Assembly: GCA_029242745.1 (NCBI GenBank)
Contig: JAQWTI010000047.1
Location: 1-45,924 of the forward strand
DNA: 45,924 nt
Direction: 5' to 3'
Origin: Acidimicrobiales bacterium
Lineage (GTDB): Bacteria; Actinomycetota; Acidimicrobiia; Acidimicrobiales; MedAcidi-G1
The notes beneath the pieces are model-generated. The model did not search any database, was not told where the DNA came from, and saw only the letters and a program-made list of their open reading frames with translations. Of the stretch, positions 8,256 to 16,112 are shown in pieces. The position numbers and the translations under genes were made by a program. The number at the start of each line of letters is the position of its first letter. The first letter of the stretch is position 1.

Positions 8256-8816
8256 ATGAGTGGCATTGAGCATCGGACGACTGAAGAACTTGTCGCTGGC
8301 CTTGATGAGGTCCGGTCATCACCGACTGATGAAGGGACCGTGGATTTGATTGTGCGACGTCCTGGTGTGGACGCACGCGAGGTCTTGAGTGAGGGCGAGT
8401 TGGATATCACCGACGGCCTGGTAGGTGACAACTGGAACCAGAAGCCGACCAGTATGGGTGCTCCTCATCCTGATATGCAGCTCACCCTCATCAACAGCCG
8501 GCTACTGGCACTTGTCTGTCCTGACCCCGACCGCCGTCCTCTAGCCGGGGACCAGTTGGTGGTCGATTTATCGTTGGCCCCCGACGACCTACCTGTGTGG
8601 TCACGTCTGCGAATTGGCGAGGCAGTGATCGAGGTCACCGACCAGCCCCATACAGGGTGCGCCAAGTTCACTCAGCGATTTGGGCTTGACGCCCATCGGT
8701 TTGTGAACTCCGAATTGGGCAAAGCACTGAACCTACGCGGGGTCAACGCGCGTGTAGTGGTTCCGGGCATTGTTCGAAAAGGCGACTGGATCGCGGTGGA
8801 ACGTCCCACCACTTAG
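8256..8816 (+). CDS. MOSC-domain protein
   Basis: A protein of about 186 residues with the MOSC (molybdenum cofactor sulfurase C-terminal) beta-barrel. The key motif is QPHTGCAKFTQRFG, whose cysteine is the conserved MOSC residue. GELDITDGLVGDNW and QLTLINSRLLALV form earlier core strands. GTG 8244 is also an acceptable start (GGAG six bases upstream); ATG 8256 has GAGG eleven bases upstream. Stand-alone MOSC proteins are thought to carry sulfur or bind molybdenum cofactor, as in YiiM and mARC relatives. The neighbouring oxidoreductases are not obvious molybdoenzymes. It heads a plus-strand run that continues with the SDR fusion ten bases downstream. Confidence 0.85.
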   Translation: MSGIEHRTTEELVAGLDEVRSSPTDEGTVDLIVRRPGVDAREVLSEGELDITDGLVGDNWNQKPTSMGAPHPDMQLTLINSRLLALVCPDPDRRPLAGDQLVVDLSLAPDDLPVWSRLRIGEAVIEVTDQPHTGCAKFTQRFGLDAHRFVNSELGKALNLRGVNARVVVPGIVRKGDWIAVERPTT

Positions 8817-8826
8817 TCTCTAAATC

Positions 8827-10515
8827 ATGCGCACTGCGATTGTCACCGGAGCGGCTGGAGGGATAGGGGAGGCCACCGCCTTGGACCTGGCTCGTTGGGG
8901 CTGGAGAGTCTTCGGATTTGACTTACGCGCTGGCGAATCACCCCTGCTGCCCTCGGACCTTGCGGGCTTTGGTGGCTCGGTCGAGCCGATCCGGGTTGAC
9001 GTAACCGACCGGGCTGCTGTGGAGGCAGCAGTTGCCGCAGTGCTAGCCACCACTGGTGGAACTTTGGACGCGGTCGTGGCCAATGCTGGGGTTCGCGTAG
9101 CTGGTGCCTTTGAGGAGACCCCATTCGCTCAGATCCGTCGGCTGTTCGAGGTCAACCTAGGTGGGGCCATGCATGTGACTCGAGCGGCGCTTCCGGCGCT
9201 ACGTATCACTGAGGGATCGCGGGTCGTAGTCGTGTCGTCCGCTGGTGGCCTGTCAGCCCTACCTGGGCTTGCCGCGTACTGCGGATCCAAATGGGCTCTC
9301 GAGGGTTGGGCCGAGTCCCTGGCCCACGAACTTCATCCAATGGGTGTTGGTGTTGCCATTGTTGAACCGGCGTCGGTACGGACCGGATTATGGGACCTAG
9401 GCAGTGTCCACGGTAATCCCGATGGGGCCTACGCTTCGCTGGTCGAGGGTGTGGAAGCCGGAGACGATCGAGCGTGGGCAAGGGCGCTGGATCCAGCGTC
9501 GGTGTCAGCAACCATGGTGGCGGTGGTGGAGGGTCGCAGGGGTCTACGTCACCCAGTCGGATTCACTGCACGTACCCGGTTGGCCGCTCGGGGGGTTGTG
9601 CCAGCTGCTATGCAGCGTCGACTTATCGCTCGTCTTACCCACCAGGCCCCAATGATGGCCTCACCCCGGAATCCTGAGGGGGTCATCATGGTGACCGGTT
9701 GCTCGTCGGGTTTCGGTTTAGGCGTGACTGTGGAGTTGGCTCGTCGGGGTCACCGAGTCGCCGCAACTATGCGCGACTTGGCGCGACGAGGGCCGTTGGA
9801 CGCAGCATTGACCGAAGCGGGGTTGGGAAACCGAGTCGAGATCCTTCCGATGGACGTTACTGATCCAACCTCGATCGCTGAGGCGTTTGCCCGGGCTGAC
9901 CAATGGGTGGGGCTGGCTGGCAACGTGGGGCGGATCGTGGGTCTGGTCAACAACGCCGGGGTGTTGTCGGTTGGGCCGTTTGAAGAGTTGTCGCCCTTTG
10001 ACACAGGTCGAGTCATCGAGACAAATTTGATGGGCACCTTGGCGGTCACTCATGCAGCCTTGCCACGTATGCGGCCACACGGGGGGCGCATCGTGTGCGT
10101 GTCGAGTTCTAGCGGTTTGGGAGGCCTACCGATGTGGTCGGCTTACTCGGCATCCAAGTGGGGAGTGGAAGGCTTTGCAGAGTCGTTGGCATTCGAGGTT
10201 GGACCTCACGGGATTGACGTGGCCCTCGTCGAGCCAGGGGCCTTCCCGACTGGGATCTGGCGAGATGATTCGTGGCGCAGCGATCCCAAAGGCCCCTATG
10301 TTGCTCTAGCTGAGGCCATGGCTAGTGCTGACCGCAGGGCTGCCGAGTTGGGAGGGGATCCGGCGGTGGTTGCCAGGGTTATTGCCGGATGCTTCGATGG
10401 AGGCCGCCCGTGGAGCCGACGCCCGGTTGGTCGTGGGGCCTGGTTGCGGTGGGCAGCGCGTGGTGTGGTGCCGTTTGGTATTCAGCGCCGCATGGTCGCC
10501 CGCTTGCTGACCTGA
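8827..10515 (+). CDS. Double short-chain dehydrogenase (two SDR domains in one chain)
   Basis: A 562-residue fusion of two full SDR domains. Domain 1 (about 1-270) has VTGAAGGIG at 6-14, NAG at 86-88, Ser138 region, and Tyr151/Lys155 (YCGSK). Domain 2 (about 285-562) has VTGCSSGFGLG at 289-299, NNAG near 375-378, a serine-rich VSSSSG near 425-430, and Tyr440/Lys444 (YSASK). Both catalytic sets are intact. Each half ends in a similar amphipathic tail, with RGVVPAAMQRRLIARL at 255-270 and RGVVPFGIQRRMVARL at the C-terminus, which points to internal duplication. The tails could bind membranes or lipid substrates; this is inference. Substrates are unknown. The acyl-CoA dehydrogenase starts 26 bases later. 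Confidence 0.88.
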   Translation: MRTAIVTGAAGGIGEATALDLARWGWRVFGFDLRAGESPLLPSDLAGFGGSVEPIRVDVTDRAAVEAAVAAVLATTGGTLDAVVANAGVRVAGAFEETPFAQIRRLFEVNLGGAMHVTRAALPALRITEGSRVVVVSSAGGLSALPGLAAYCGSKWALEGWAESLAHELHPMGVGVAIVEPASVRTGLWDLGSVHGNPDGAYASLVEGVEAGDDRAWARALDPASVSATMVAVVEGRRGLRHPVGFTARTRLAARGVVPAAMQRRLIARLTHQAPMMASPRNPEGVIMVTGCSSGFGLGVTVELARRGHRVAATMRDLARRGPLDAALTEAGLGNRVEILPMDVTDPTSIAEAFARADQWVGLAGNVGRIVGLVNNAGVLSVGPFEELSPFDTGRVIETNLMGTLAVTHAALPRMRPHGGRIVCVSSSSGLGGLPMWSAYSASKWGVEGFAESLAFEVGPHGIDVALVEPGAFPTGIWRDDSWRSDPKGPYVALAEAMASADRRAAELGGDPAVVARVIAGCFDGGRPWSRRPVGRGAWLRWAARGVVPFGIQRRMVARLLT

Positions 10516-10541
10516 CCGTTTGAAGCGTCAGACTTGGCATC

Positions 10542-11762
10542 GTGGACTTTGACTTCCCTCCAGACGACGATCACCGACGTTTGGAGGTGCGGGAATGGTT
10601 AATCAACCATCCGGAACCGACCGCCCGTCAACTCCATGATGCCGGTTACGTGGTACCCCACTGGCCTGCCCCTTACGGGATCGACGCTGAGCCAATACAC
10701 CAGATCGTCATCGACGATGAGTTACGGCGTGCCGGGGTAAGGCGGCCTGAAAATCCGATAGGCATTGGTTGGGCGGCCCCGACCATTGCTCTAGCTGGCA
10801 CTGAAGAGCAAAAGCATCGGTACCTGGATCCAATCTTTACTGGTGAAGAGTTCTGGTGCCAGATGTTCTCCGAGCCCGACGCCGGCTCAGATCTTGCCAA
10901 CCTCAGCACAAGGGCGGTGCGGGATGGTGACGAGTACGTCGTCAACGGGTCGAAGATCTGGACGAGCGGTGGCCACAGGTCCAAATTTGGGATCCTTATT
11001 GCCAGGACCGACCCAGATCAGCCCAAACACAAAGGCATCTCTTACTTCATCTGCCCCACTGGTCTTCCGGGTTTGACCATGACACCGATCATCGATGCCA
11101 CCACAGCCCATTCTTTCAATCAGGTGTTCTTTGACGACGTACGGATACCGGCAGCGAACCTCGTGGGGAGCGAGGGTGACGGATGGCGACTTACCCGTGT
11201 AACGCTGGCTAACGAGCGGGTTTCGCTGTCATCGGCTGGTTCGCTGTGGGGCGAAGGCCCGTCAGCCAACGATCTACTCGACTTGGTTCGTGGCACTGGA
11301 GTGGTGACTGATCCGTTGGCCCGTCAGCGCCTAGCCGACCTCTACTGTAAGTCGGAGGTGTTACGCCTGAATCGCCTTCGAACGCTGACAGCCCGTATAG
11401 CCGGGAAGGAACCGGGCGCCGAGGCGTCCATCCAGAAGGCCATGGCTGATGAGCACGGACAGCACGTCATGGAAATGGCCAAGGAAGTGGCAGGTACAGC
11501 CGGGATGCTTGTTGGTTCAGGTCCACCGGGTTCCTTAAGGGGGGCAAAGGCAGAGGGCACGACAGAGAATCGATTGGAGACCCGCCAGTTCCCTGATGTC
11601 TCGTCAATCTGGCACTACGGGTACGTGTTCTCCCCAGCGCTTACTCTTGGTGGCGGCACATTTGCGGTGCAACGAAACATCATTGCTGAGAGAGTTCTGG
11701 GACTTCCGCGCGAGATTGACTTGGAGCGCGGGATGTCGTGGGCTGAGGCTCGCCGGACCTGA
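10542..11762 (+). CDS. Acyl-CoA dehydrogenase family protein
   Basis: A 406-residue flavoprotein with the ACAD layout. It has a helical N-terminal domain, the FAD/substrate segment MFSEPDAGSDLANL near residues 108-121, and NGSKIWTSGGHRSKFGIL near 134-151. A middle beta domain is followed by a C-terminal four-helix bundle ending with GGGTFAVQRNIIAERVLGLPRE. The GTG start at 10542 is followed by a typical DFDFPPDDDHRRLEVREWL opening. It should transfer electrons from an acyl-CoA to electron-transfer flavoprotein, introducing an alpha-beta double bond. The catalytic glutamate was not assigned, so an atypical function (nitroalkane oxidase or hydroxylase-like) is not excluded. The next gene begins four bases after the stop. 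Confidence 0.88.
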   Translation: MDFDFPPDDDHRRLEVREWLINHPEPTARQLHDAGYVVPHWPAPYGIDAEPIHQIVIDDELRRAGVRRPENPIGIGWAAPTIALAGTEEQKHRYLDPIFTGEEFWCQMFSEPDAGSDLANLSTRAVRDGDEYVVNGSKIWTSGGHRSKFGILIARTDPDQPKHKGISYFICPTGLPGLTMTPIIDATTAHSFNQVFFDDVRIPAANLVGSEGDGWRLTRVTLANERVSLSSAGSLWGEGPSANDLLDLVRGTGVVTDPLARQRLADLYCKSEVLRLNRLRTLTARIAGKEPGAEASIQKAMADEHGQHVMEMAKEVAGTAGMLVGSGPPGSLRGAKAEGTTENRLETRQFPDVSSIWHYGYVFSPALTLGGGTFAVQRNIIAERVLGLPREIDLERGMSWAEARRT

Positions 11763-11766
11763 ATTT

Positions 11767-12804
11767 ATGAGAGCGGGCGAACTGACCACCCCGGTACTTC
11801 TGGCTGATGTCGGAGTGCTGGAGGCAAATATGGCTGCTATGTCGACGGCCCGGCCAGGACCGATGCTTCGGCCCCATGTAAAGGCCTTCAAGTGCACTGC
11901 CTTGGCGGCTCGTCTGGCTGACGACGGTCACCGAAGTTTCTGTTGTGCGACAGTCCGGGAAGTAGAGGGCATGGCTGCCGCTGGATTGGGTGATGATCTA
12001 CTGCTTGCCAACGAGGTGGTGGACCGACGAGCCGTTGATCGTCTGGGGGTACTGGTTGACAGCGGTGCAGCCAGGGTGACGGTCGCTGTCGATTCCTTGG
12101 CGGCCATCGAAGTTGCCGCAGCAGGCGGGATACGTGAAGTGCTTATCGATGTAGATGTCGGGATGCCGCGCTGTGGGTGTGAGCCGGCTGACGCTGGCCG
12201 TTTGGCGGATCAGGCTCGTTCTGTGGGTCTGATGGTGCGGGGCACCATGGGCTACGAGGGCCATCTCCAACACGTGGCCGACAGAGCTGACCGGGCCAGC
12301 CGTACAGAGGTGGCCATGGGTCTACTGTCTGCCGCCCATGCCGAGGTTGGTGGTGATGTGGTGTCGGGCGGCGGAACGGGAACCTGGGACTGCAATCTGG
12401 TGGTGACTGAGTTGCAGGCCGGTTCGTTCGTGTTGATGGATGGAGACTATGCACGTCTTAACCTCCCGTTTACTGAGGGACTGGTGGTCCTCACCACCGT
12501 TGTCTCAGCGCGTTCTGGTTCGCATGCGGCACTAGACGGTGGTCTCAAGGCTTTGGCGATGGACAGTGGTGGTCCGGTACTCGTCGATGACCAGAGCGGT
12601 TCTGCGGGAGTGCTCATATGTTCAGATGAGCACACGACCGTGACCGGCGGCTCCTGGCAGGTGGGAGATCGAGTCGGTCTACGTCCAGCGCACATCGATC
12701 CAACAATTGCCAAACACGAGGTACTACATCTGGTGGATGATGTAACTGCTGGAGGCGATGCCGAGGTACTGGCTTCTTGGATGATTGATCTGAGGGGTTG
12801 GTGA
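11767..12804 (+). CDS. D-threonine aldolase / D-serine dehydratase-like PLP protein
   Basis: A 345-residue fold-type III PLP enzyme with alanine-racemase N-terminal barrel. The PLP lysine is expected at Lys39 in LRPHVKAFK. Downstream barrel strands include LIDVDVGMPRCGC and a GGGTGTWD phosphate-binding loop. The C-terminal domain carries SDEHTTV and LRPAHIDPTIAKHE, where His and Asp residues resemble the metal site of DSD1/D-threonine aldolase proteins. The true start is taken as ATG 11767, just after the acyl-CoA dehydrogenase stop; the open frame extends upstream inside that gene but without homology. Likely substrates are D-hydroxy amino acids, though family members vary. Confidence 0.82.
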   Translation: MRAGELTTPVLLADVGVLEANMAAMSTARPGPMLRPHVKAFKCTALAARLADDGHRSFCCATVREVEGMAAAGLGDDLLLANEVVDRRAVDRLGVLVDSGAARVTVAVDSLAAIEVAAAGGIREVLIDVDVGMPRCGCEPADAGRLADQARSVGLMVRGTMGYEGHLQHVADRADRASRTEVAMGLLSAAHAEVGGDVVSGGGTGTWDCNLVVTELQAGSFVLMDGDYARLNLPFTEGLVVLTTVVSARSGSHAALDGGLKALAMDSGGPVLVDDQSGSAGVLICSDEHTTVTGGSWQVGDRVGLRPAHIDPTIAKHEVLHLVDDVTAGGDAEVLASWMIDLRGW

Positions 12805-14151
12805 TTGGAGATGTCCGGGGGCATCAAACCTGACGGTTCGTGGAGAAACTGGGCTGGTAACCAGCGGAGCCGCCCAGTTCGGATTGAGCACCCAACCTCA
12901 GAGACCGATGTGGTCGATCTGGTCCATCGGGCTGCGTCTGATGATTTGCGGGTGCGGGTGGTGGGAGCCGGGCACTCGTTTACTTCTATCGCCCGGACCG
13001 ATGATGTGCTGGTCAGCCTCGACAGGCTGACGGGGATCGAGTGCTTTGACGACACCACCGGTCGTGTCCGTGTTCGGGCTGGAACCCGCTTGTCTCATTT
13101 GAACCCCCTGCTAGATGAGCGAGGCCTGGCGATGCCCAATCTGGGTGATATTGCCTATCAGTCGGTGGCCGGCGCCATTTCGACCTCAACCCATGGAACC
13201 GGACTCGGATTCCGATCAATTGCCGCTGGAGTAGTAGGACTTCGGCTAGTGGCTGGTGACGGTTCGGTTGTGGTCCTTGATGACACCCATGATCCGGCGT
13301 TGCGCGACGTTGCCCGTGTGGGTTTGGGTGCATTGGGCGTTCTCACTGAAGTGACATTGCAGTGTGTCCCAGCGTTCAACTTGCACGCAATCGAGGAGAT
13401 CCTCCCGGTGGATCAAGTCTTATCTTCCTTTGACGAATGGGCGAACTCGACTGACCATGTCGAGTTCTTCTGGATGCCCTACACCGGCCTTGCCCAGGTG
13501 AAGCGCAATACTCGCACTGACGAGGTACCACCTCCCGCGCAAAACCAGCGCCATGCGATACGTCGACGGTGGAAACGGTTCAAGAACAAGGAGTTGTTGG
13601 AGAACGTTGCTTTCGGCGCCATGAACCATGTTGGGCGACTTCGCCCAGCGCTCATACCTCGGCTTAACCGCATGGCGTTTAATGAGATTGGTCGAGCTGA
13701 GTATCTGACGACGTCTTACTCGGTGTTCGCCAGTGAGCGGCGGGTTCGTTTCTACGAGATGGAATACGCCGTGCCTCGCGAAAGCGGCCTGGAAGCATTC
13801 AGTCGTGTACGGGCGTTGATTGAAACGCTGGATCGACCTATCAGTTTTCCAATCGAGTTTCGGATTTTAGGTGGCGATGACATCCCACTATCCACTGCGT
13901 ACGGTCGCGACTCCTGTTTCATCGCAGTACACGTCTTTCGGGGGACGCCCTACGAGCAGTATTTTCGAGGGGTGGAGGAGATCATGAACGACTATGGGGG
14001 TCGGCCACACTGGGGCAAACTCCATTTTCAGGACGTCGACGTGCTGGCTGGCCGTTACCCGCATTGGGCTCGTTTCCAAGAGGCTCGTGATCGGCTTGAC
14101 CCCGCTCGACGTTTCACCAACGACTATCTAGACAGAATGCTTGGCCTCTAG
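12805..14151 (+). CDS. FAD-linked oxidase of the D-arabinono-1,4-lactone / L-gulonolactone oxidase (ALO) type
   Basis: A 448-residue VAO-fold flavoprotein. The FAD domain holds VVGAGHSFTSIARTDD at residues 52-67; His57 occupies the position of the covalent-FAD histidine in aldonolactone oxidases. QSVAGAISTSTHGTG near 120-134 is the second FAD loop. The C-terminal ALO domain has RPHWGKLHF near 395-403, the signature His-Trp-Gly-Lys. The TTG start at 12805 follows the previous stop directly and has GAGGGG seven bases upstream; ATG 12811 is the alternative. It should oxidise a sugar lactone or polyol with oxygen or another acceptor. It ends the plus-strand run and converges on yaaA with 27 bases between. 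Confidence 0.88.
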   Translation: MEMSGGIKPDGSWRNWAGNQRSRPVRIEHPTSETDVVDLVHRAASDDLRVRVVGAGHSFTSIARTDDVLVSLDRLTGIECFDDTTGRVRVRAGTRLSHLNPLLDERGLAMPNLGDIAYQSVAGAISTSTHGTGLGFRSIAAGVVGLRLVAGDGSVVVLDDTHDPALRDVARVGLGALGVLTEVTLQCVPAFNLHAIEEILPVDQVLSSFDEWANSTDHVEFFWMPYTGLAQVKRNTRTDEVPPPAQNQRHAIRRRWKRFKNKELLENVAFGAMNHVGRLRPALIPRLNRMAFNEIGRAEYLTTSYSVFASERRVRFYEMEYAVPRESGLEAFSRVRALIETLDRPISFPIEFRILGGDDIPLSTAYGRDSCFIAVHVFRGTPYEQYFRGVEEIMNDYGGRPHWGKLHFQDVDVLAGRYPHWARFQEARDRLDPARRFTNDYLDRMLGL

Positions 14152-14178
14152 AGGTCGGCTTTCAGTGTTGGTTTGCTT

Positions 14179-14970
14179 CTACCGCCGGGCTACGAGTGCT
14201 ATCTCAGTAGTGGTGTTTCCGACCACTGTGAGCGATGAGTCGTACTCGTAACCCTCGGGATGAGTGAAGTCGATTAGGCCCTCAGGTTCGTCTACGCCGT
14301 GCTCCACCACGTGGCGTACCAGCGCACCTTTTAGCAACTTGTTCCAGTGAGACACAGTGACCATCTTGCGTTTGCCATCTCTTATTACGTCATCTAAAAA
14401 TCTGACCTTGATACGCCGTGCTGCAACAGATGGATCCCATGCCGCACTGTGCTCGTTGGGTAAAAGGTCCCAAACCGTTCCCGCCGCAGATTCAGCCAAA
14501 GTGGCACTGAGGATCGACTTCCAGAAGAGTGCCAGTCGACCGAGACCGGGCATCATCGCACCCATCTTGAGTTTGTAATCCGGTATCGGATCAGTGGGCC
14601 GGACGGCGCCCCACAAGCCAGAAAAAATCACTACCTGACGGTCCACCCCCTGACGAACCTCTGTCGGTAGCGACCGGTAGTCAAGCGCGTCGTAGAGCAC
14701 GCCGGTGTAGCGGCTCATAGCCACCATGGTGGGTGCTGTAGATACGGCCAAATTGGACGCGGTGGCCTCGACGGCCCTACCACCCTTAACTCCCAGCAGT
14801 TTCGACCGGGCTTCGGGCGCCTCGCCCATGGCCTCGGAAAGGGCGGCAATCACTTCCCGTCGGGATTCAGCAAGCTGAGGGAACGACTGGCCAGTGTTCT
14901 CCCAGGGTGGCCCCTCTCCGCCGTGGGCCTTTCCCTCAGATGGGGGCAGGAGGATCAGCGGCAGAGGCAC
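14179..14970 (-). CDS. yaaA: Peroxide stress protein YaaA (DUF328/UPF0246 family)
   Basis: A 263-residue protein matching YaaA over its full length. The opening LLPPSEGK (residues 7-14) is the family signature. It is followed by YTGVLYDALDY near 88-98, FSGLWGAVRPTDPIPDYKLKMG near 115-136 and VTVSHWNKLLKGALVRH near 210-226. In Escherichia coli YaaA limits free iron and damage during peroxide stress. The family has a DNA-binding fold with a helix-hairpin-helix element. Context gives no further clue: it stands alone between two convergent or divergent neighbours. Confidence 0.9.
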   Translation of the reverse strand: MPLPLILLPPSEGKAHGGEGPPWENTGQSFPQLAESRREVIAALSEAMGEAPEARSKLLGVKGGRAVEATASNLAVSTAPTMVAMSRYTGVLYDALDYRSLPTEVRQGVDRQVVIFSGLWGAVRPTDPIPDYKLKMGAMMPGLGRLALFWKSILSATLAESAAGTVWDLLPNEHSAAWDPSVAARRIKVRFLDDVIRDGKRKMVTVSHWNKLLKGALVRHVVEHGVDEPEGLIDFTHPEGYEYDSSLTVVGNTTTEIALVARR

Positions 14971-14993
14971 CAGCTGACGGTACTCTCACAGAT

Positions 14994-15152
14994 GTGGGCG
15001 ATCCAGACATAGATAACAGTGAACTTGAGACACTGGAGTCCGATCTGGCCATAATCGCCGTGGCGATGGATCAGGCTGACTCTGGCGACCTCGAAGGTGC
15101 CGAGACGTCCATGGGTCGCCTGAATGCTGATCCGGCTTTTGAGTCTGCCTAG
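14994..15152 (+). CDS. Small acidic hypothetical protein (52 residues)
   Basis: A short frame from GTG 14994 to TAG. It is strongly acidic and heptad-like in the middle (ELETLESDLAIIAVAMDQAD), suggesting a helical or coiled-coil protein. The pattern resembles the N-terminal helix of DksA/TraR-like proteins but without any zinc-finger cysteines. No Shine-Dalgarno site is visible, so it may be leaderless; its start is only 23 bases from the divergent yaaA start. The frame has gene-like codon choice, but the protein is not recognised and the call is tentative. Confidence 0.45.
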   Translation: MGDPDIDNSELETLESDLAIIAVAMDQADSGDLEGAETSMGRLNADPAFESA

Positions 15153-15189
15153 AGGATTCGTTTAGATCTCGACTGCATTCACAATCGGG

Positions 15190-15792
15190 TCAAAGTACGT
15201 CGGGCAAAGTCCCATTAGGAATCAGTTCTGCCCGCAGGCCAGACGATAATTTTCCATCGCTGATCTTGAACCACCGGGCACCCAGATTGGGGATGCGTTG
15301 CCATGGTTTCCCACAGGCCTCTTCAAGGGCATAGATCACCCCGCCATGGGCTACCACAAGAATCTCACCGTTAGCCCCCATTGCACCGGCTCGATCAACC
15401 ATCTGATCGATCGCTTCCGAGACTCGATTCAGCATCATTTCATCAGACTCATAACCCGGTGGGCGCTTCCCGCTCTCCAAGTAACCGGGCCAGTCCGTCT
15501 CGATCTGGCTACGTGTGAGACCCTGCCACTCACCAGCGTCGCGTTCCACTAGGGCTGGTTCGACCAGCACTGGGCCAATTCCAAGATGTTCAGCAATGAT
15601 TGTCGCTGTCTCGGCAGCCCGGAGGAGCGGTGAGGCAACTACGGCGTCAAATGATCCAAGTGAGCGGGCTGCGGCAGCCGCCTGTCGACGCCCCTCTGTA
15701 GTCAGCGGCGGGTTGGCTCGTCCCTGCCACCGGCCTGCGGCATTCCATTCTGACTGTCCGTGGCGGACTACGAGAAAATTGATGGCAGGCAC
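15190..15792 (-). CDS. Histidine phosphatase family protein (phosphoglycerate-mutase-like)
   Basis: A 200-residue member of the histidine phosphatase superfamily. The catalytic RHGQSEWN lies at residues 10-17 (His11), with the Arg in SPLLRAAETA near 54-63. A glutamate follows in LVERDAGEWQG and a second histidine in VVAHGGVIYAL near 147-157. Short, single-domain members of this kind are usually cofactor-independent phosphatases (GpmB/CobC-like) rather than mutases. In mycobacteria a phosphoglycerate mutase lies near mshA, so the location next to moaD/mshA fits actinobacterial gene order. Substrate is unknown. It is divergent from the MoaD-like gene at 15868. Confidence 0.87.
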   Translation of the reverse strand: MPAINFLVVRHGQSEWNAAGRWQGRANPPLTTEGRRQAAAAARSLGSFDAVVASPLLRAAETATIIAEHLGIGPVLVEPALVERDAGEWQGLTRSQIETDWPGYLESGKRPPGYESDEMMLNRVSEAIDQMVDRAGAMGANGEILVVAHGGVIYALEEACGKPWQRIPNLGARWFKISDGKLSSGLRAELIPNGTLPDVL

Positions 15793-15867
15793 GGCAAATC
15801 AACGTATCGGACCCAGACTAGATCCCCCAGACGGGGAGCCCTGCAGCGGTCTCCGTACACTCTTTCC

Positions 15868-16104
15868 ATGGCCGTGCTACGCCTCTTCGCTTCGGTCCGG
15901 GTCGCTGCCGACACCGGCAAGGTCGACGTCCCCGGTTGTACCGTGGGCGAGGTTCTTGCCGCGGCTGATGAGAAGTTTGGAAAGTCATTTGCCGGTGTTG
16001 CTGCTACATGTCGAGTTTGGTTGAACGGTGAGGCGGCGATCCCCACCGACGCTGTCAGTGATGACGACGAAGTGGCTCTCCTGCCGCCGGTATCGGGGGG
16101 TTGA
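15868..16104 (+). CDS. MoaD/ThiS family ubiquitin-like sulfur carrier
   Basis: A 78-residue protein from ATG 15868. It shows the beta-grasp pattern: LRLFASVRVAAD, then TVGEVLAAADEKFG, VWLNGEAA and DDEVALLPPVSGG. It ends with the exposed Gly-Gly needed for adenylation and thiocarboxylation by a MoeB/ThiF-type enzyme. The closing VALLPPVSGG is more MoaD-like than ThiS-like. No MoaE, MoeB or other molybdenum-cofactor gene is adjacent, so the pathway cannot be fixed. It may supply sulfur to molybdopterin or to another acceptor. The stop is 8 bases upstream of the mshA ATG. Confidence 0.87.
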   Translation: MAVLRLFASVRVAADTGKVDVPGCTVGEVLAAADEKFGKSFAGVAATCRVWLNGEAAIPTDAVSDDDEVALLPPVSGG

Positions 16105-16112
16105 GTTGCGTT

